A DNA stretch of 64,000 bases from the NCBI GenBank assembly GCA_033439765.1, contig JAULSN010000017.1:124001-188000 (forward strand). Reading direction: 5' to 3'. The stretch comes from Lasiosphaeria ovina. Its lineage: Eukaryota > Ascomycota > Sordariomycetes > Sordariales > Lasiosphaeriaceae. This document shows, piece by piece, positions 40,714 to 52,129 of this stretch. The number at the start of each line of letters is the position of its first letter. Within the stretch, counting starts at the first letter, position 1. Made by a program: the position numbers and the translations under genes. The notes beneath the pieces were generated by a model. The model had not been told where the DNA came from. It searched no databases and saw only the letters and a list, made by a program, of their open reading frames with translations.

Positions 40714-43700
40714 GATTTTGACGAAGGACTATATTGTCTTTGATATAGGTGCTTCTACTATAAGCTTTAACTACCTTAAATGGTTCTTAGAGCTTTATCC
40801 CCTACCCGAACCCATCTACTATACGTGCTCCTCCGGATTAATAGGCTCGACCTACTATACTAGAGTGGTAGAGATCAATACCGTAACCGATAAGGGAGAT
40901 AATATACGTATAAGACTATTACCAGCTTATTATTACCCTAAATCCCCGGCGAATCTGGTTAGCATCGTTATACTATAGTTAGCAAAGGCAATATGGCGAA
41001 TGAACCAGAATAATATAATCCACAATATTACTAGAAGAAGGATTTAGTATATGATATATAGGAATATACCTATTATTCCTAATATAACCCCCGATGACTT
41101 CGATAAAGCCGTACATACCCTATAACTAGTAATTCTTACCTTAATTAACTACCTAGTTATATATAGGCGCCTTATGCACGCCTCGCGTGGTATCGTTATG
41201 AGGGTATACGAAGAAGCTGGAATTCAGCTCCGTGGAAAGTGGAGGGACCACTTCTACGATATATGTACAAGAGGGAAGAAGACCGATGAGCTAGGAAAGG
41301 CAACAAAAGAAGCTATTTATAGCCTAGTTAATATGATCCGGGTTGACGTTATATTATACGCCAATCCCGGCCACTTAGGTTATAAGTGGGTAGTCCTATT
41401 TATCGATGTTTATTTAGGCTATATATGGATACGATTCACGAAAGAAAAAGGCCATATATACTAATAGATCCTGGAGCTATGTACGTTCCTAGCACGGCAG
41501 ACCGAAAGGAAAGTCAAGATAATAGGTCTTGATGGAGGTTCGGAATTCGGCCTCAACACCAACGATTATAAGAACTCCAAGCTCAAGACCTGGGCCAAAA
41601 CCGAAGGTATATAGGTCTATATAACAATAATAGACTCGCCGTTCATGAATGGAAAGATTAAACGGATAATTAGGGTTATTACTAAGCGAATAAGGACTCT
41701 AATAATTGAATATAGAATACCGGAGTGGCTATGGCCTTTCGTTATAGAGAGCGTTATAAGGATCACCAACCTACTACCGACTTCAGCAAACGCAGGCGAG
41801 TTAAGCCCGTATGAAGTCTTTGGTATAGCTATTGGCCTTCCCGAAGAAGCCCGTAAGCCGTATATTCGGCATCTAAGAAGCTTCTATTGCCCGGTATACT
41901 ACTATATAAAGCCGAGCTGGAGAATATAGGGCAATAAGCTGGAACCCCGCGCCCGAGTTGGAAGGTTGGTCGGCTACGATAATATATACGGAAAGATCTA
42001 CTGGATATATGATCTAGAAAACAATACAATTATAAGGGTTAGCGCAGTCAAATTCAACGAAGAAGAAGGCGCTAGACCAGGCGAAGCAGAAAAGGACATA
42101 GAATATGAGGCTATTTTTGACGATACTACTATCGATAAGGCTGAAAATTTTACTCCGCCTATAAAGGTTCGCTTCGACCTACCGATCAACGGCAGCACCC
42201 TTAGCCCGGCTCCGAAAGCCACTACCCAAATCACTATACCGATCACCACTTCAACAACCCCGAAAAAGAAGAGAGGAAGGCCCGCGCGCAAGGAAGTCCT
42301 AATACCTGAAGCGACGCCCGAGCCGACCGACGAACATTCGGAAGAACCTGAGCCGTATGCATCTGAGCGACACCCTCACGCATTATATGCCGAGCCGACC
42401 GAGGAATCGGGTGACGAATTCCTTAATGCCGAAGATCACCAAGATGCCGAAGATCACCTAGATCTACTAAGCGAAGACCCTATCCCCTACGATCACTCCC
42501 GTACGACTGAAGCCCTACGAATATAAGACCCTAAAGCTAAGAAAGAGAAGGCAAAGAAGCAGAAGAAGGTTCGATTTGAGGGGGTGAGGCGCTTAGGAAG
42601 GACCAACGTACCGCCCGGCATATATACCGATAGAAAACCGATTCCGGGCCTTAATCACCAAGGTCTACGAGTCAACACCAGCTTTTTCCAATATCAATAC
42701 GTACACCCGAAGATAAAGGTAGCTATAAATTATACCCTCTTAGTAATGAAAGTTAAGCATAAGCTTCACACTATATATACCAAGCTTCTAAAGAACTACA
42801 AGGAGGCACGGCGAACTACCAACTACAAGTCCTACTAGCTACCTACTATAAAGCAGTAGGACCAAAAGATCTTGGATAAGGAAGTCTACGTACTTATCAA
42901 CATACCCGAAGGGTAGACTATTTTACCGGGAAAATAGGTCTATAATAAGAAACTGGACCCGAATACTAGAAAGATATCACCGAGAGCTCGCTAGGTAGTT
43001 TATAGTAACTTCGAGACCGAGGGCTAGAATAGTTAAGACGTTTACGTAGTAGTTGCGAATAGCGTCTTAGTAAAAACCTTCATAACAGTCATAGTAGTCC
43101 GGAACCTACGATACAAGTAGTACGACTACGACGTAGCATTCCTCAATACCAATATCCCTCCAGGTCATGTGTACTATATACAACAACCAACCGGCTTGGA
43201 GAGAGGAAAAGGCAAATGCTGGCTTCTTAAGAAAGCCTTATATAGTCTGAGAAGAAGTCCTCTATACTGGTATCTCACGATAACGCCAGTCATAAAGTCC
43301 CTAGGCTATATACCTTTCGAGGCAGACACCTGCCTCTTCAAATATAAGAGCGATAGCTCCATAATCCTACTTTATATAGATAACGTGCTCATTTCCGCAC
43401 CAACAAACGAAATTATCGACAAAATCGCCGCCGAGCTTCAAAAGCATCACAAAATGAAGGAGCTAGGCGAAGTCAAGCGATTCCTTAGTTTTGACGTTAT
43501 TAGGGATGAAGAGCAACGTGAAGTCTTCCTTATATAGGAAGCATATACCGTGGCCTTACTAAAGAAGTTTGACTACGAAGACCTCAAACCGGCCAAAACT
43601 CCATAGCCTACGAAGTTCGATTTGCCGTTAAAGGGATCGCCTAAATGGGTAGTTATATATAATAAGCAGAAAGACTATATCAAGAAGACGGGCGCCCTTA

Positions 43701-44365
43701 ACTACCTATCGACGGGAATACGACCAGACATCATATACATAGTCTTACGACTCTATAAGGCTAATACTAGACCAAGTCAGAAACATCTCGACCTTCTAAA
43801 GCACCTATTTCGCTACCTCAAGGGCACCAAGTCCTTAGGACTAGTCTTTGGAGGAATGTATAATATAGTTGAGAACCTAGGGCTCCGCACCTATATAGAT
43901 ACCTCGCTTGGAGACGAAGTACTTATACGTTACTTAATAGGAGGATATATAGTATTCCTTATAGACGGCCCTATATACTAGAAGTCAAAGAAACAAACTT
44001 ACGTTACAATAAGCTCAACGGAAGTAGAGTTTACGAATTTAACCCCGGTAGGAAGGTCAGCCATTTGGATCAATAAGCTATATAGAGAATACGGTATTGA
44101 GCAGGAAGCGCCTTTGGTCTTATTCACTAATAGCCAAAATGCCTATATTACGATCCTGAATCTACTCAACAAGGCACGCACCCGGTGTATCGACATACGT
44201 TATAAATGGATCATTGACGTTATGGCGAAGAAGGAAATAAGGCTGGAAAAGATCCCAGGTGCAGAGATGCCTGCGGACGGTTTCACCAAGCCCCTTGCAC
44301 TGGATTTGCATGTTAAATTCGTCAAGATATTGGGAATGGAGTCCCGAAGGGTCCCCTGGTATTGA
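40714..44365 (+). pseudogene. Copia pol (protease, integrase, RT, RNase H), RIP-killed
   Basis: The protease at 40718-40978 has YIVFDIGASTISFN, where the usual D-T/S-G reads DIG. Integrase: VDVILYANPGHLGYKWVVLF and GLDGGSEFG (about 41537) carry the first two Asp residues; the third catalytic residue, normally Glu in NG-x-x-ER, reads NGKIKR (AAA at 41660-41662). The reverse transcriptase (about 42990-43700) has YIDN instead of YVDD (AAC at 43382-43384). The RNase H region ends ARTRCIDIRYKWI and PADGFTKPL; its catalytic Asp near LFTNSQNA also reads Asn. All these are G-to-A or C-to-T changes. Confidence 0.85.
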
Positions 44366-44496
44366 GAAAGAATGAGCAGAGCTCGTTTATAGACTAGTTG
44401 AGAGCTCCCCATTTTACACCACATGGCTTTTGCCATTGTTTACATAGTATAGACATCTCCGAATAGCTTCACTTATGAGTGTGGCCGAAGGGGGTG

Positions 44497-44628
44497 TATT
44501 GCGGGGTTTAGCCCTACCCTAGCGCATGGGCCAGTTGCCCCCGCACGGGTTCTCGCCCACACATTTAGTGCGGGAGGTTCCCCCTCCTAGAGTTAGTTAG
44601 CCAATGCATCCTATATACCATCCACACA
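44497..44628 (+). repeat. 3' LTR of the copia element
   Basis: Begins TATTGCGGGG (G-to-A at the second base) and ends CATCCACACA, otherwise identical to the 5' LTR. It is followed by TAATG. Confidence 0.93.
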
Positions 44629-44646
44629 TAATGCCAGGACAAACAT

Positions 44647-46109
44647 CTACCGAGGCGAAGCCTTGGCCAACTCCGAGCCATAGAAGCTCCATCGCTTGTC
44701 TGGATGATCCGGCGACGTCGTCTCATCAGGCTCAGCGTCGAAGGACGAGCCGTCAAGGCCAGCCTTGGGTTAGAACACGACGATGATGTCGGACCCGCCG
44801 AACTGGAACATGGCGAGCGGGTCGCCCTTCTGCACAATGAAGGGAAACGTGGGTCGGACGATATCCGTCTTAGCACGAACGAGTGGCACGGACGAGAGGC
44901 ACCACCGAATCCACCTGAGCCATGCCGATGGGAAGAACTGTGTGCGGACGTTGGTGACTGTCACGGTGGGATTCCAGCTTTGAATGCGGATGGGCGAGAG
45001 AGCGAACATGCCCGCAACGAGCCCCAATATCCCCATCCGGCGAATCACTCGTATTGATAATGAACAAACCCGCGCGTCTGAGGGAACTGATATCCATTCC
45101 CGTCAACGGCATCAATATACAACCCGTCGCCACCCTTTGCCGGCAACTGCTTGCCAATCAGCCGGCCCTTGTTCAGCGTCTGCTTGACCGAGTCGGCTTC
45201 GACCCAAAGGTACGCAGCTCCTGGGGACCACCTTCGCCTCGACTACAGTACCTGACACGGGCGCGTGTGCAGGCGGTGGTAGTTGTACGTGGATAGGAAC
45301 GAGTGCGCCCAGACGCCGCCTGTAAACGCCGAGGCGTGCTGGCTCCCGTCAAGCAGCGCCGCAATGTCCCAGGGGATGCCTTTGGCCTGGACCGTCTTTG
45401 CACGGCGATGTAGTTTTCCGATGCTCGGTGCTGGGGTCCATTGGCTTGGGCTGGGGTGCGATTTGCCCCGTGCCGGGATTGGTTTGGTCCTTGTCGTCGA
45501 TGGTAAAGGCCGCGTCGAAACGGCTGTCGGCTCGGCTGGGTAGACGACGACAGGGTCGTCGCCGGGGCCAGCAATGGTGCGCGGCTTTGCGAGACGGCGG
45601 CCAAAGAACTGATTGAAGGTTTGGTAGGCGGAGACGTCACTGCTCTCGCTCTCGTAGGTGCGGTATAGTGGCGATTCCCGGAACGTCTTGAACGCTTTCT
45701 TGCTGAAGGAGCTTGGCGTGTTCACGAACTGGCCCATCTGCTGGGCGAATTTTACCATCCGTGCCGACAGAGGCTTGAGCGGTTTGTATTCGTCTGCGGC
45801 TGTGATGGCGGTCTGGTCATCGACCAGAGGGCACTGGTCCAAGACACAGTAGAAAATGCAGATATGGTCATAGACCTTGGTGGAGTCGTTAGTTTCGGAT
45901 GGAACCCAGGTGAGAAAGCTCGCCACCCAGTTGAGGAAGGTGGTGCCATCCGTGATACCTTGGCTCTCGAGCAAGGTGGGGAGGCCTGTTGTGGGATCGA
46001 GAGCCTTTGTGACAGCCATGTCAACATTAGCAAGACCCCTCGCGAGAGTGACCAGCTCCGTGACGATAGGGGGCCTGCCGTCTGGTCCGGTGTACGAGAG
46101 AGTGAACAT
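44647..46109 (-). pseudogene. Phosphatidylserine-decarboxylase-like pseudogene
   Basis: MFTLSYTGPDGRPPIVTELV begins an open frame of 288 codons. FNQFFGRRLAKPRTI and IPWDIAALLDGSQHASAFTG then STYNYHRLHT match fungal PSD-family enzymes, which make phosphatidylethanolamine or related amines with a self-processed pyruvoyl group. Frameshifts near 45250 move the match to VVEAKVVP, AYLWVEADSVKQTL and NKGRLIGKQLPAKGGDGLY, and later to LPIGMAQVDSVVPLV and RPTFPFIVQKGDPLAMFQF with the processing motif as GGSD. A TAA follows IIVVF; the frame ends at 44649-44647. Near 45530 about 30 residues are out of frame between two compensating indels. The copia target site lies 14 bp beyond the stop. Confidence 0.75.
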
Positions 46110-47483
46110 GGTGGGCGGGGCCGTAAGTTCTTGCTAGTAGACAAATGGCGAAAGAGGCTTGAACTTCTGGTCGTCTCAAATGTGCCAACGAGATCCAGAA
46201 AGCTTTTCGTATGAAGCGAGAAAACCGGCGCGCGTCGGTCAAATTATAGACAACTCCGAGAGCTCCCGGAATTCGGCCGCCAAAGTCCAATGTCAAGTGT
46301 CTTTTTGCGGTTCCGGGCTAGCCAGCGAAGCAGTGCAGAAAACAATCGTCGAAAGCAGAGGTGGCGGGCTGAAGCTGGCGCAGCCATTCGCAATGGGCAA
46401 GTCGCCTGCATCTTCAGCTAGCCCTAACTACACAAGACAGCTGCGGCGTGGCTCCATGATTCCCAAAACGACTTCGCCTGGGGCTAACCATGCGGTTCTG
46501 GTTCGGGCTTGTCGTCGTGGACAGGTCGGTGGGCTCTGGATTGGCCAAGAGATAGTGTTTCTACATCAACATTTCAACCACTCCTTCAACCACCACTTTC
46601 AACACACCTATGATTACTATGGGGCTCACAATCAGTCCCTGAAGTCCTTGACTCTGGTAAATCTTCGTCATTGACTTGCACCCTCAATCTTCCACTAATC
46701 CGCCTCCACTTAGCTAAACACGTCCACCGCGAATCTCTTATCCAATATGACCAATAGCGATAAAGACGACGAGCGTATCTATTTAGTAGTCGTATAACGA
46801 TATGGCTATATCATGTAATTTCGTCCTCCCGACGAGGAGCTTGAAGATGAAGGTATGGTAATAGGTAAGATTTCTGCCCACTTTGATCGTATATTAATTC
46901 TAAATGTCCGAAGATTACTTAAAAGCGGAGGACCTTGAGCATTTAGTAACTGAGCTAAGAGAATAGGGGGCGAGTGAAGAGCTTTTAGCACTTTTTAGCG
47001 GAGATATAACCGAGTACGCCGACCTTCATTTTCCACTCAAAAGTCTTTCACTCTTTCGTCTAATATTCTGACGTATATACTCACAACCGCATTTTCTCAC
47101 GGGTCTCCTCTCAGCTTGTGGCGAGTAAGTTCAGCTCGATCCTGCCACTCGTCACTTCGTTGATGAAAGGCGACATATTTTCGGAGGAAAGGCGATAAGC
47201 AGAGCAGAAGGGAGGTTATTTGTTAGACGGCCGAGTGGCTATAATAAATGTATTGAGTAGGAAACCCCAGGTTATCAAGGCTGTTCGTTATATAATAGCA
47301 TGATAAACGGCTCCTCTCTACTTAGGCATTTTCTGCTACGTTTATTCCGCAATACTCCTCAACCGCTCGTTCTAGGGGCTTTCCCCCATTGCCTTAACAC
47401 TAATAATTTTCCTTATCTATTCGGCTACAGATCAATCACAATTTCATCTAACGGCGATCTAGAGTTTGTAGTATAAGGAAATT
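46110..47483. other. No gene; AT-rich RIP-like sequence from 46680
   Basis: 46110-46680 has an open plus frame (46159-46674) with no motif and a CAACCACCACTTTCAAC repeat near 46590. 46690-47470 is AT-rich with stops in all frames. CGAGTAAGTTCAGCTCG near 47124 is a small inverted repeat. This is probably the 5' part of the gypsy element that follows. Confidence 0.4.
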
Positions 47484-48660
47484 ATGGAAAGGATCGATGT
47501 ATGGCATGGCCAAGGCTGCGTCAAGATGGAAGAACATAAGAAGATGAGGGTAGATCTTATCAAAGGATGGCAAAATATAAAGGTCTCAACCAAACCATAC
47601 CCACTCGGTGTTAAGGATATAGAAGTGCTTAATATAACACTCGATAAGCTCCACGACCAGAATAAACTAACCTAGATGAGAGACCCTACACCATTCGGCT
47701 GCCCATATTCCGTCGTTTGGAGGTTGGTTAATAGACAAAAAGTCGGAAGAGTGGTCATCGACCAAAGGCCGTTGAATCGTGCCGTGGTCCCGGATTCATA
47801 TCCCTTGCCGCGCCAAGAACAGCTCATCGCGCGACTACGAGGCAAAAATATATCACTTGTCTCGACGGCACGGCATTCTACTACCAGCTCCAAGTACGCG
47901 AAGACCACAAGGATCGTAGGATCCTAATATCACCGAGAGGTCTTGAGAGGTCTGAAGTCGCATTGATGGGGTTCAAGAACTCACCATCATTCGCACAACG
48001 ATGGATGGACCAGCGCCTCAAACCATATGAGGACTTCGCATCGGCATATATTGACGATATCGCTATCTACAGCGATACAGTTGAAGAGCACCTCGAGCAC
48101 TTGGAAAAGGTCCTCAGCCTCTTTAAGGACCTGAATCTCACCATCTCGCCCAAAAAGTCATTCTGCGCCTATCCATCCATGCGAATGCTGGGATTTAAGG
48201 TTGATGGATTTGGCATGAGCACTCCGGCCGATCGTGTGGAAGCGATTCGAAATCTGAAGCAACCAGATAATCTCGCAGACCTTGAAAGGTATATCGGTAT
48301 GGCAACCTTCCTGCGAAGATTCGTCCCATGGTTTAGCTAGAAGATGGAACCACTGGAGAAAAGGAAGGTCGAATTACTCAAAGTTGGTCGCGAAGCTGGA
48401 AAGCTGCAGACAGGAAAATCCAAACCCGCCCGGAAGAAGTACACATCCACCGTGAAGTTCGAACCAACCGCTGAGGAAAAAGAAGCCTTCCAGATCATCC
48501 AAGACCAACTCAGCAAGGAAACTAACCTTGTCCATCCTTCAGAACAAGAATCACCCGAGACCCACACTCCTCCCACCTGCCAGCAAGGCCGTGGAAGAAA
48601 GTGGTCAGTCTTAATCGGACCGCTACTTTTAGAAGGCTTGACTATATAATTAACCGGCCC
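47484..48660 (+). pseudogene. Gypsy (Ty3-type) reverse transcriptase, truncated
   Basis: MRVDLIKGWQNIKVSTKPYP, then MRDPTPFGCPYSVVW, VGRVVIDQRPLNRAVVPDSY and PLPRQEQLIARLRGKN are the fingers and palm of the reverse transcriptase. A TAG precedes MRDPTPF (47675). A frameshift lies at about 47850-47960 in the F-Y-Q-L region. MGFKNSPSFAQRWMDQRLK and SAYIDDIAIYSDTVEEHLEH keep an intact YIDD active site (48047-48058). FRRFV-type sequence MATFLRRFVPWFS ends with TAG at 48338, followed by KPARKKYTSTVKFEPTAEE. RNase H and integrase are missing. It shows much weaker RIP than the copia element. Confidence 0.75.
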
Positions 48661-48715
48661 ATAGCGGCACTCGTTCCATATATTCAAGCTCAGAGCTCGT
48701 ATACAATCCAATAAA

Positions 48716-49011
48716 ATGTTCTACATAATGAGTAGGGACGTACTCCAACTTGGTAATTATATCTAACGGCGGAAAAGAGGAAGCTCGGCTATTGCCGCCG
48801 TTAAGGCGAAGTTGGCGGCCGAGAATAATATAGAGAATAACGATACGATCCGCTTTATCTGGGACGGTAAGACACTGGAGAACCGTGAGTTTCTTCTTTG
48901 AGCAATAGACTGGCTTGGTGCTAACGGTATCGTCCTATTGCAGACCAGACGCTGATGGACTACAATATTGACAATGTGAACTTCCCCTTCTTCTCCACAA
49001 GTGACGCATAG
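48716..49011 (+). pseudogene. Ubiquitin-like gene, two exons, one in-frame stop
   Basis: Exon 1 is 48716-48884 and exon 2 is 48944-49011. The intron (GTGAGT donor, GCTAAC branch, TTGCAG acceptor) joins ENC with ACCAG in phase. The product is 78 residues, matching the 76 of ubiquitin. SSAIAAVKAKLAAENNIEN, then DTIRFIWDGKTLEN and HQTLMDYNIDN align with the ubiquitin helix (TIENVKAKI), the beta-3/4 hairpin (QRLIFAGKQLED) and LSDYNIQ. A TAA at 48764-48766, after MFYIMSRDVLQLGNYI, breaks strand two. The C-terminus (FPFFSTSDA) lacks the ubiquitin di-glycine, so conjugation would not be expected even without the stop. Confidence 0.65.
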
Positions 49012-50040
49012 ATTGCCAACTTACTTCCCCGCCGCACACAGCCCCGTCGCCGGCCTGAGCCTAGTCGACCGCCTGCCGCCCAGGTACAACTTATTCTCTC
49101 ACTTGCTTGCCAACGTCGATGCCCAGGACGCATGGTACATTCCCTTGGACCCAGTTCCCGAGCGTAGGTGCTTCGAGGAGATCTATGGCTACCGCATGGC
49201 GCCTGCGGCCCTCTCGACCGCATCGGCCAGGGCAGGCTCGGCTACGTTGGCGCCGACATGCCGGCGCGCGAGGTATCAACTATCATCCGGGCGATGTGTG
49301 GTTTCATGTAAGAGCGGGAAGTTTATGAGATGGGGAGGGACGCGGTGGAGGGCCCGGCACACGGGCGTCTATTTCTCCCTAACCATTGCCGTGGCCGAGG
49401 TTTCGCACCAGAACAAGGACAAGGACGTGTTTATATACGGCCAAGTCTGTGGCACCGATGCACCGAATCAGCGGAAACGACAAAGAGCTGCCCGAGTGTC
49501 TCGCCCTCGCGTTTGTTTCGTGTTGTAGGGCCTCAGGAGTAGGTTGGTAGCCTTTATCAGATGACCTCTTCGGGAGTGGTTCTCGTATCGTCGTTGGTTT
49601 CCGCCCTCGTATGAGACCTAAAGAAAGGTTAGTTACATAAGGTGGCTGTGAGACATGACCCCGGACGGGCGTGAATCTAGACCGCGTCTGTTTTCGCGTC
49701 GAAGGTTTGATACAAATTACCAAGTCTTCAGTACTACCAAGTCCTCAAGAACTAAGCTAATAACCATTCAGGGGCTGGGGTCTTGATGACCGTTGACGGG
49801 CGACCCACTAGCACAGTGGGTGGGTCACGCCAGTTCCAAGCACTGTCTAAATAGGGGTTCCTTGACACTTCCCTCCCTCCAACATCTTGTATTATAGTAC
49901 AACGTGGAAGATATCTCTCGCATTTGCAATTGGCTGAAACCATCAGACTATGTGTTTTCGGCCGTCCTGCTCCCGAAGGATCCATGCCAAGGCCGCTACC
50001 ACGTTTTGGCCGTGGCCGGGCCATATCAAACGGCTCTGCC
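49012..50040. other. No gene recognised
   Basis: 49012-49528 has a plus-strand frame continuing directly from the ubiquitin-like gene (SLVDRLPPRYNLFSHLLAN, then CFEEIYGYRMAPAAL) with balanced codons but no known domain. 49530-50040 shows nothing. Confidence 0.3.
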
Positions 50041-50856
50041 TCAGACAGATGCGACGATTTTGTGGTAAGTGGCCATAAAAATACCGTATCCCTTTCCTCG
50101 CCCCGGGGATCTTTTCGATTCCGACTTCGCATCGACTTCTCTCGGTGCTGCTAGACGGCGAGGCCCGGCCCTTTCGGAGTTGTCATCGCCGACGGGTTTG
50201 CTTTGGTCGCGCCCTTGGGCAGGAGGGGGAGGGATGGTGGCGTTCGAGGGCAGCAGAGAGCTACCAGGTAGTGCCAACGAGGGAACTGCTGCCGGGGGTA
50301 TCTGGGGCTGTGCTGCTTCTCCGGCCGCCGACGTTGTGCCTGGGGCGAGGTTGGAGCCTGCTGCTGCTGCTGCCAGGGCGATTGGGGCTCCGGTGGGAGG
50401 AGGAATGGGGGCTGCTGTGGAGACGAGGGGTACTGCTGCGGCAGGGGAAACCGGGGTGGCTGGGGCAGGGGCGGAAACTGGGACAGGAGCAGGAGTTGGC
50501 GGAGGTTGCGGACGCCGTTGTGGGAGCGGGAGCTCGGCGGCGCAGACGTCTTTGAAGCGGCCTCTCTGGGCGCGGCCGGACAAACATCTCTCGAGGGTAA
50601 AGTAGGCCCCGGTTGCGTCTGTCTTGGTGAGCGTACTCCCATCTTGGTCTTTGGCAGCCTCCTAGACCGGTCTATTGGGCTGATTAGTTTCTATCTTCTC
50701 GCCGGGTTTTGGATTAATCGGTTTCTTTACATTCATCAACGTCCCGTCCTGCTTTCTCACCGTCACGATAGTGTACGCTTTGGTGACCGTCGCGGGCTGT
50801 GTTCCTTGTGTCGGCTGCTTCCCAACATCGGAAGCGGTGTCCGTCTCGGTGGCCAT
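50041..50856 (-). pseudogene. Pro/Ala-rich protein gene with one in-frame TAG, unassigned
   Basis: The ATG at 50856 opens MATETDTASDVGKQPTQGTQ then KAYTIVTVRKQDGTLMNVKK. A TAG at 50664-50662 follows NRPV. The same frame then continues EAAKDQDGSTLTKTDATGAY and KDVCAAELPLPQRRPQPPPT, a long Pro/Ala-rich stretch and a tail RRLAAPREVDAKSESKRSPG, to about 50044. The TVRKQDGTLMNVKKP segment resembles a motif in fungal low-complexity regulators, but no domain can be named. Because the frame is otherwise intact on both sides, the stop could be a single CAG-to-TAG change or an unrecognised intron. Confidence 0.4.
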
Positions 50857-52129
50857 TCTGCCAACGTGCGCAACGTGCTCGACAGGCTTGGATGCTAGTG
50901 GTTGAGTTCAGCAGTCGTGAAGAGTCAGAAACGGTGGACTGGATCAGAAGAAAGCCCAGGTCGGTCTACAGAAGCCCACGCCTCGAAGTGAGTCATTTGC
51001 ATCTGCAATAACCTAGCAACAGCGAATCAGAGCGCGCTGCCAAGTCATGGCGAGCACAACCCTCGCTATCCTTTGCTACTTCTGGATGAAAAGAGGTGTT
51101 CAGTCTTCTGCTAAACAGCCGGTGGCAGTCCAGAACCATTATTCGACCACCTGTTTTCTAGCGCGGTTGCCAAGAATTGAACAGGCGTTTGGAAGGCACA
51201 ACAGGCAAGCCCACCTTTGCTTGGAGACCAATCTCCTTCTCCATCATCAATCCAGCGCCTATTATCCCTCGAAGCTTAGCAGCCTCGAAGAACTGGCGTC
51301 AACTCTGGGAAATCCTCTTCCTCCGGTAGGCAACATTCGCCATCATTTGTGTTCTTACTGTGCTGCTGTCCGGGTCGGGTTCGTCAGATACTATATCGCC
51401 CTGATTAATATAGCAACCCCATACATAGCCATTTCTTCTTCTACATCCACAGAACCCCCACAGCAGCGCCATCTTTGGGAGCTTTTGCGGGGCCAGAGTA
51501 TGGATGAGCATCGCCGCGACCCGGACGCCGATCCAACTGTCGCAAACCCGTCCAACGCCGAGACGTCCAAGCCAGATCCAGGTCGAAACCCCGAACTTTC
51601 CCTGACGGCACGCTGGGAAGAGCCCTCTAGCCTCTTGCAAGTCAACCTTCTCACCCGAAAGCAAAGGAGGGTAGGATATTCAGTTCCCGGTACTAGCTCA
51701 TTGAACCCCGTCCAGCATTGGCAACACAGCTGAGCTCTTTGATCCTCCCATCACCCGAGCATGTCGTTGCTGTCGTATGCGGGGGATTCCGGGAGCCCTC
51801 CGTTTATGCGGCGGTTGCGGAGCGCCACAAAGGCCGGCACATAAGAATTGCCTCTGGCGTGATCCTGAACACTAATTTACTGACCCACCAGTTACGAGCC
51901 GGAGCCAGGCAGTTGTTCCATCAGGGGATTGCCAAGAGGTGACTTTTAAGAATCATGTCTATTTGACGTGGCTGCTGGACCCGGGGCCGCTACAAGCCCA
52001 AGCGACCTCTCTTCACCTCCAGGATCTCTGGGCAACATGGTTTGGTGTACCCCGTGACCAGTCTGGTTCAGATCCCGAAATCTTGGTCTGGCCGCGGCTT
52101 CAGACCTTGATCAAACTAACAAAACAATG
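50857..52129. other. Mostly unassigned; possible 5' part of the patatin gene
   Basis: From the ATG at 51500 MDEHRRDPDADPTVANPSNA continues to NLLTRKQRRVGYSVPG and, with changes of frame, to CGGFREPSVYAAVAERHKGR. It lies upstream of the patatin core in the same orientation and could be its N-terminus. I cannot prove the link. 50857-51500 has no recognisable gene. Confidence 0.3.

Larger units (their letters stand above)
38939..44633 (+). mobile_element. Complete copia-type LTR retrotransposon, RIP-degraded, TSD TAATG
   Basis: The element spans 38944-44628 (5685 bp) and is flanked by TAATG at 38939-38943 and 44629-44633. Its two 132-bp LTRs differ at about one base: the 3' LTR starts TATTGCGGGG instead of TGTTGCGGGG, a G-to-A change. 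A purine tract GAAGGGGG precedes the 3' LTR. The gene order gag, protease, integrase, reverse transcriptase, RNase H is that of copia. The interior is AT-rich with many TAG/TAA codons, as expected from RIP. Confidence 0.93.

Noticed and set aside
50069..50605. Plus-strand Ala/Gly-rich ORF
   Set aside because: Antisense of the minus-strand Pro/Ala-rich frame, which has a better start (50856) and a recognisable TVRKQDGT segment.
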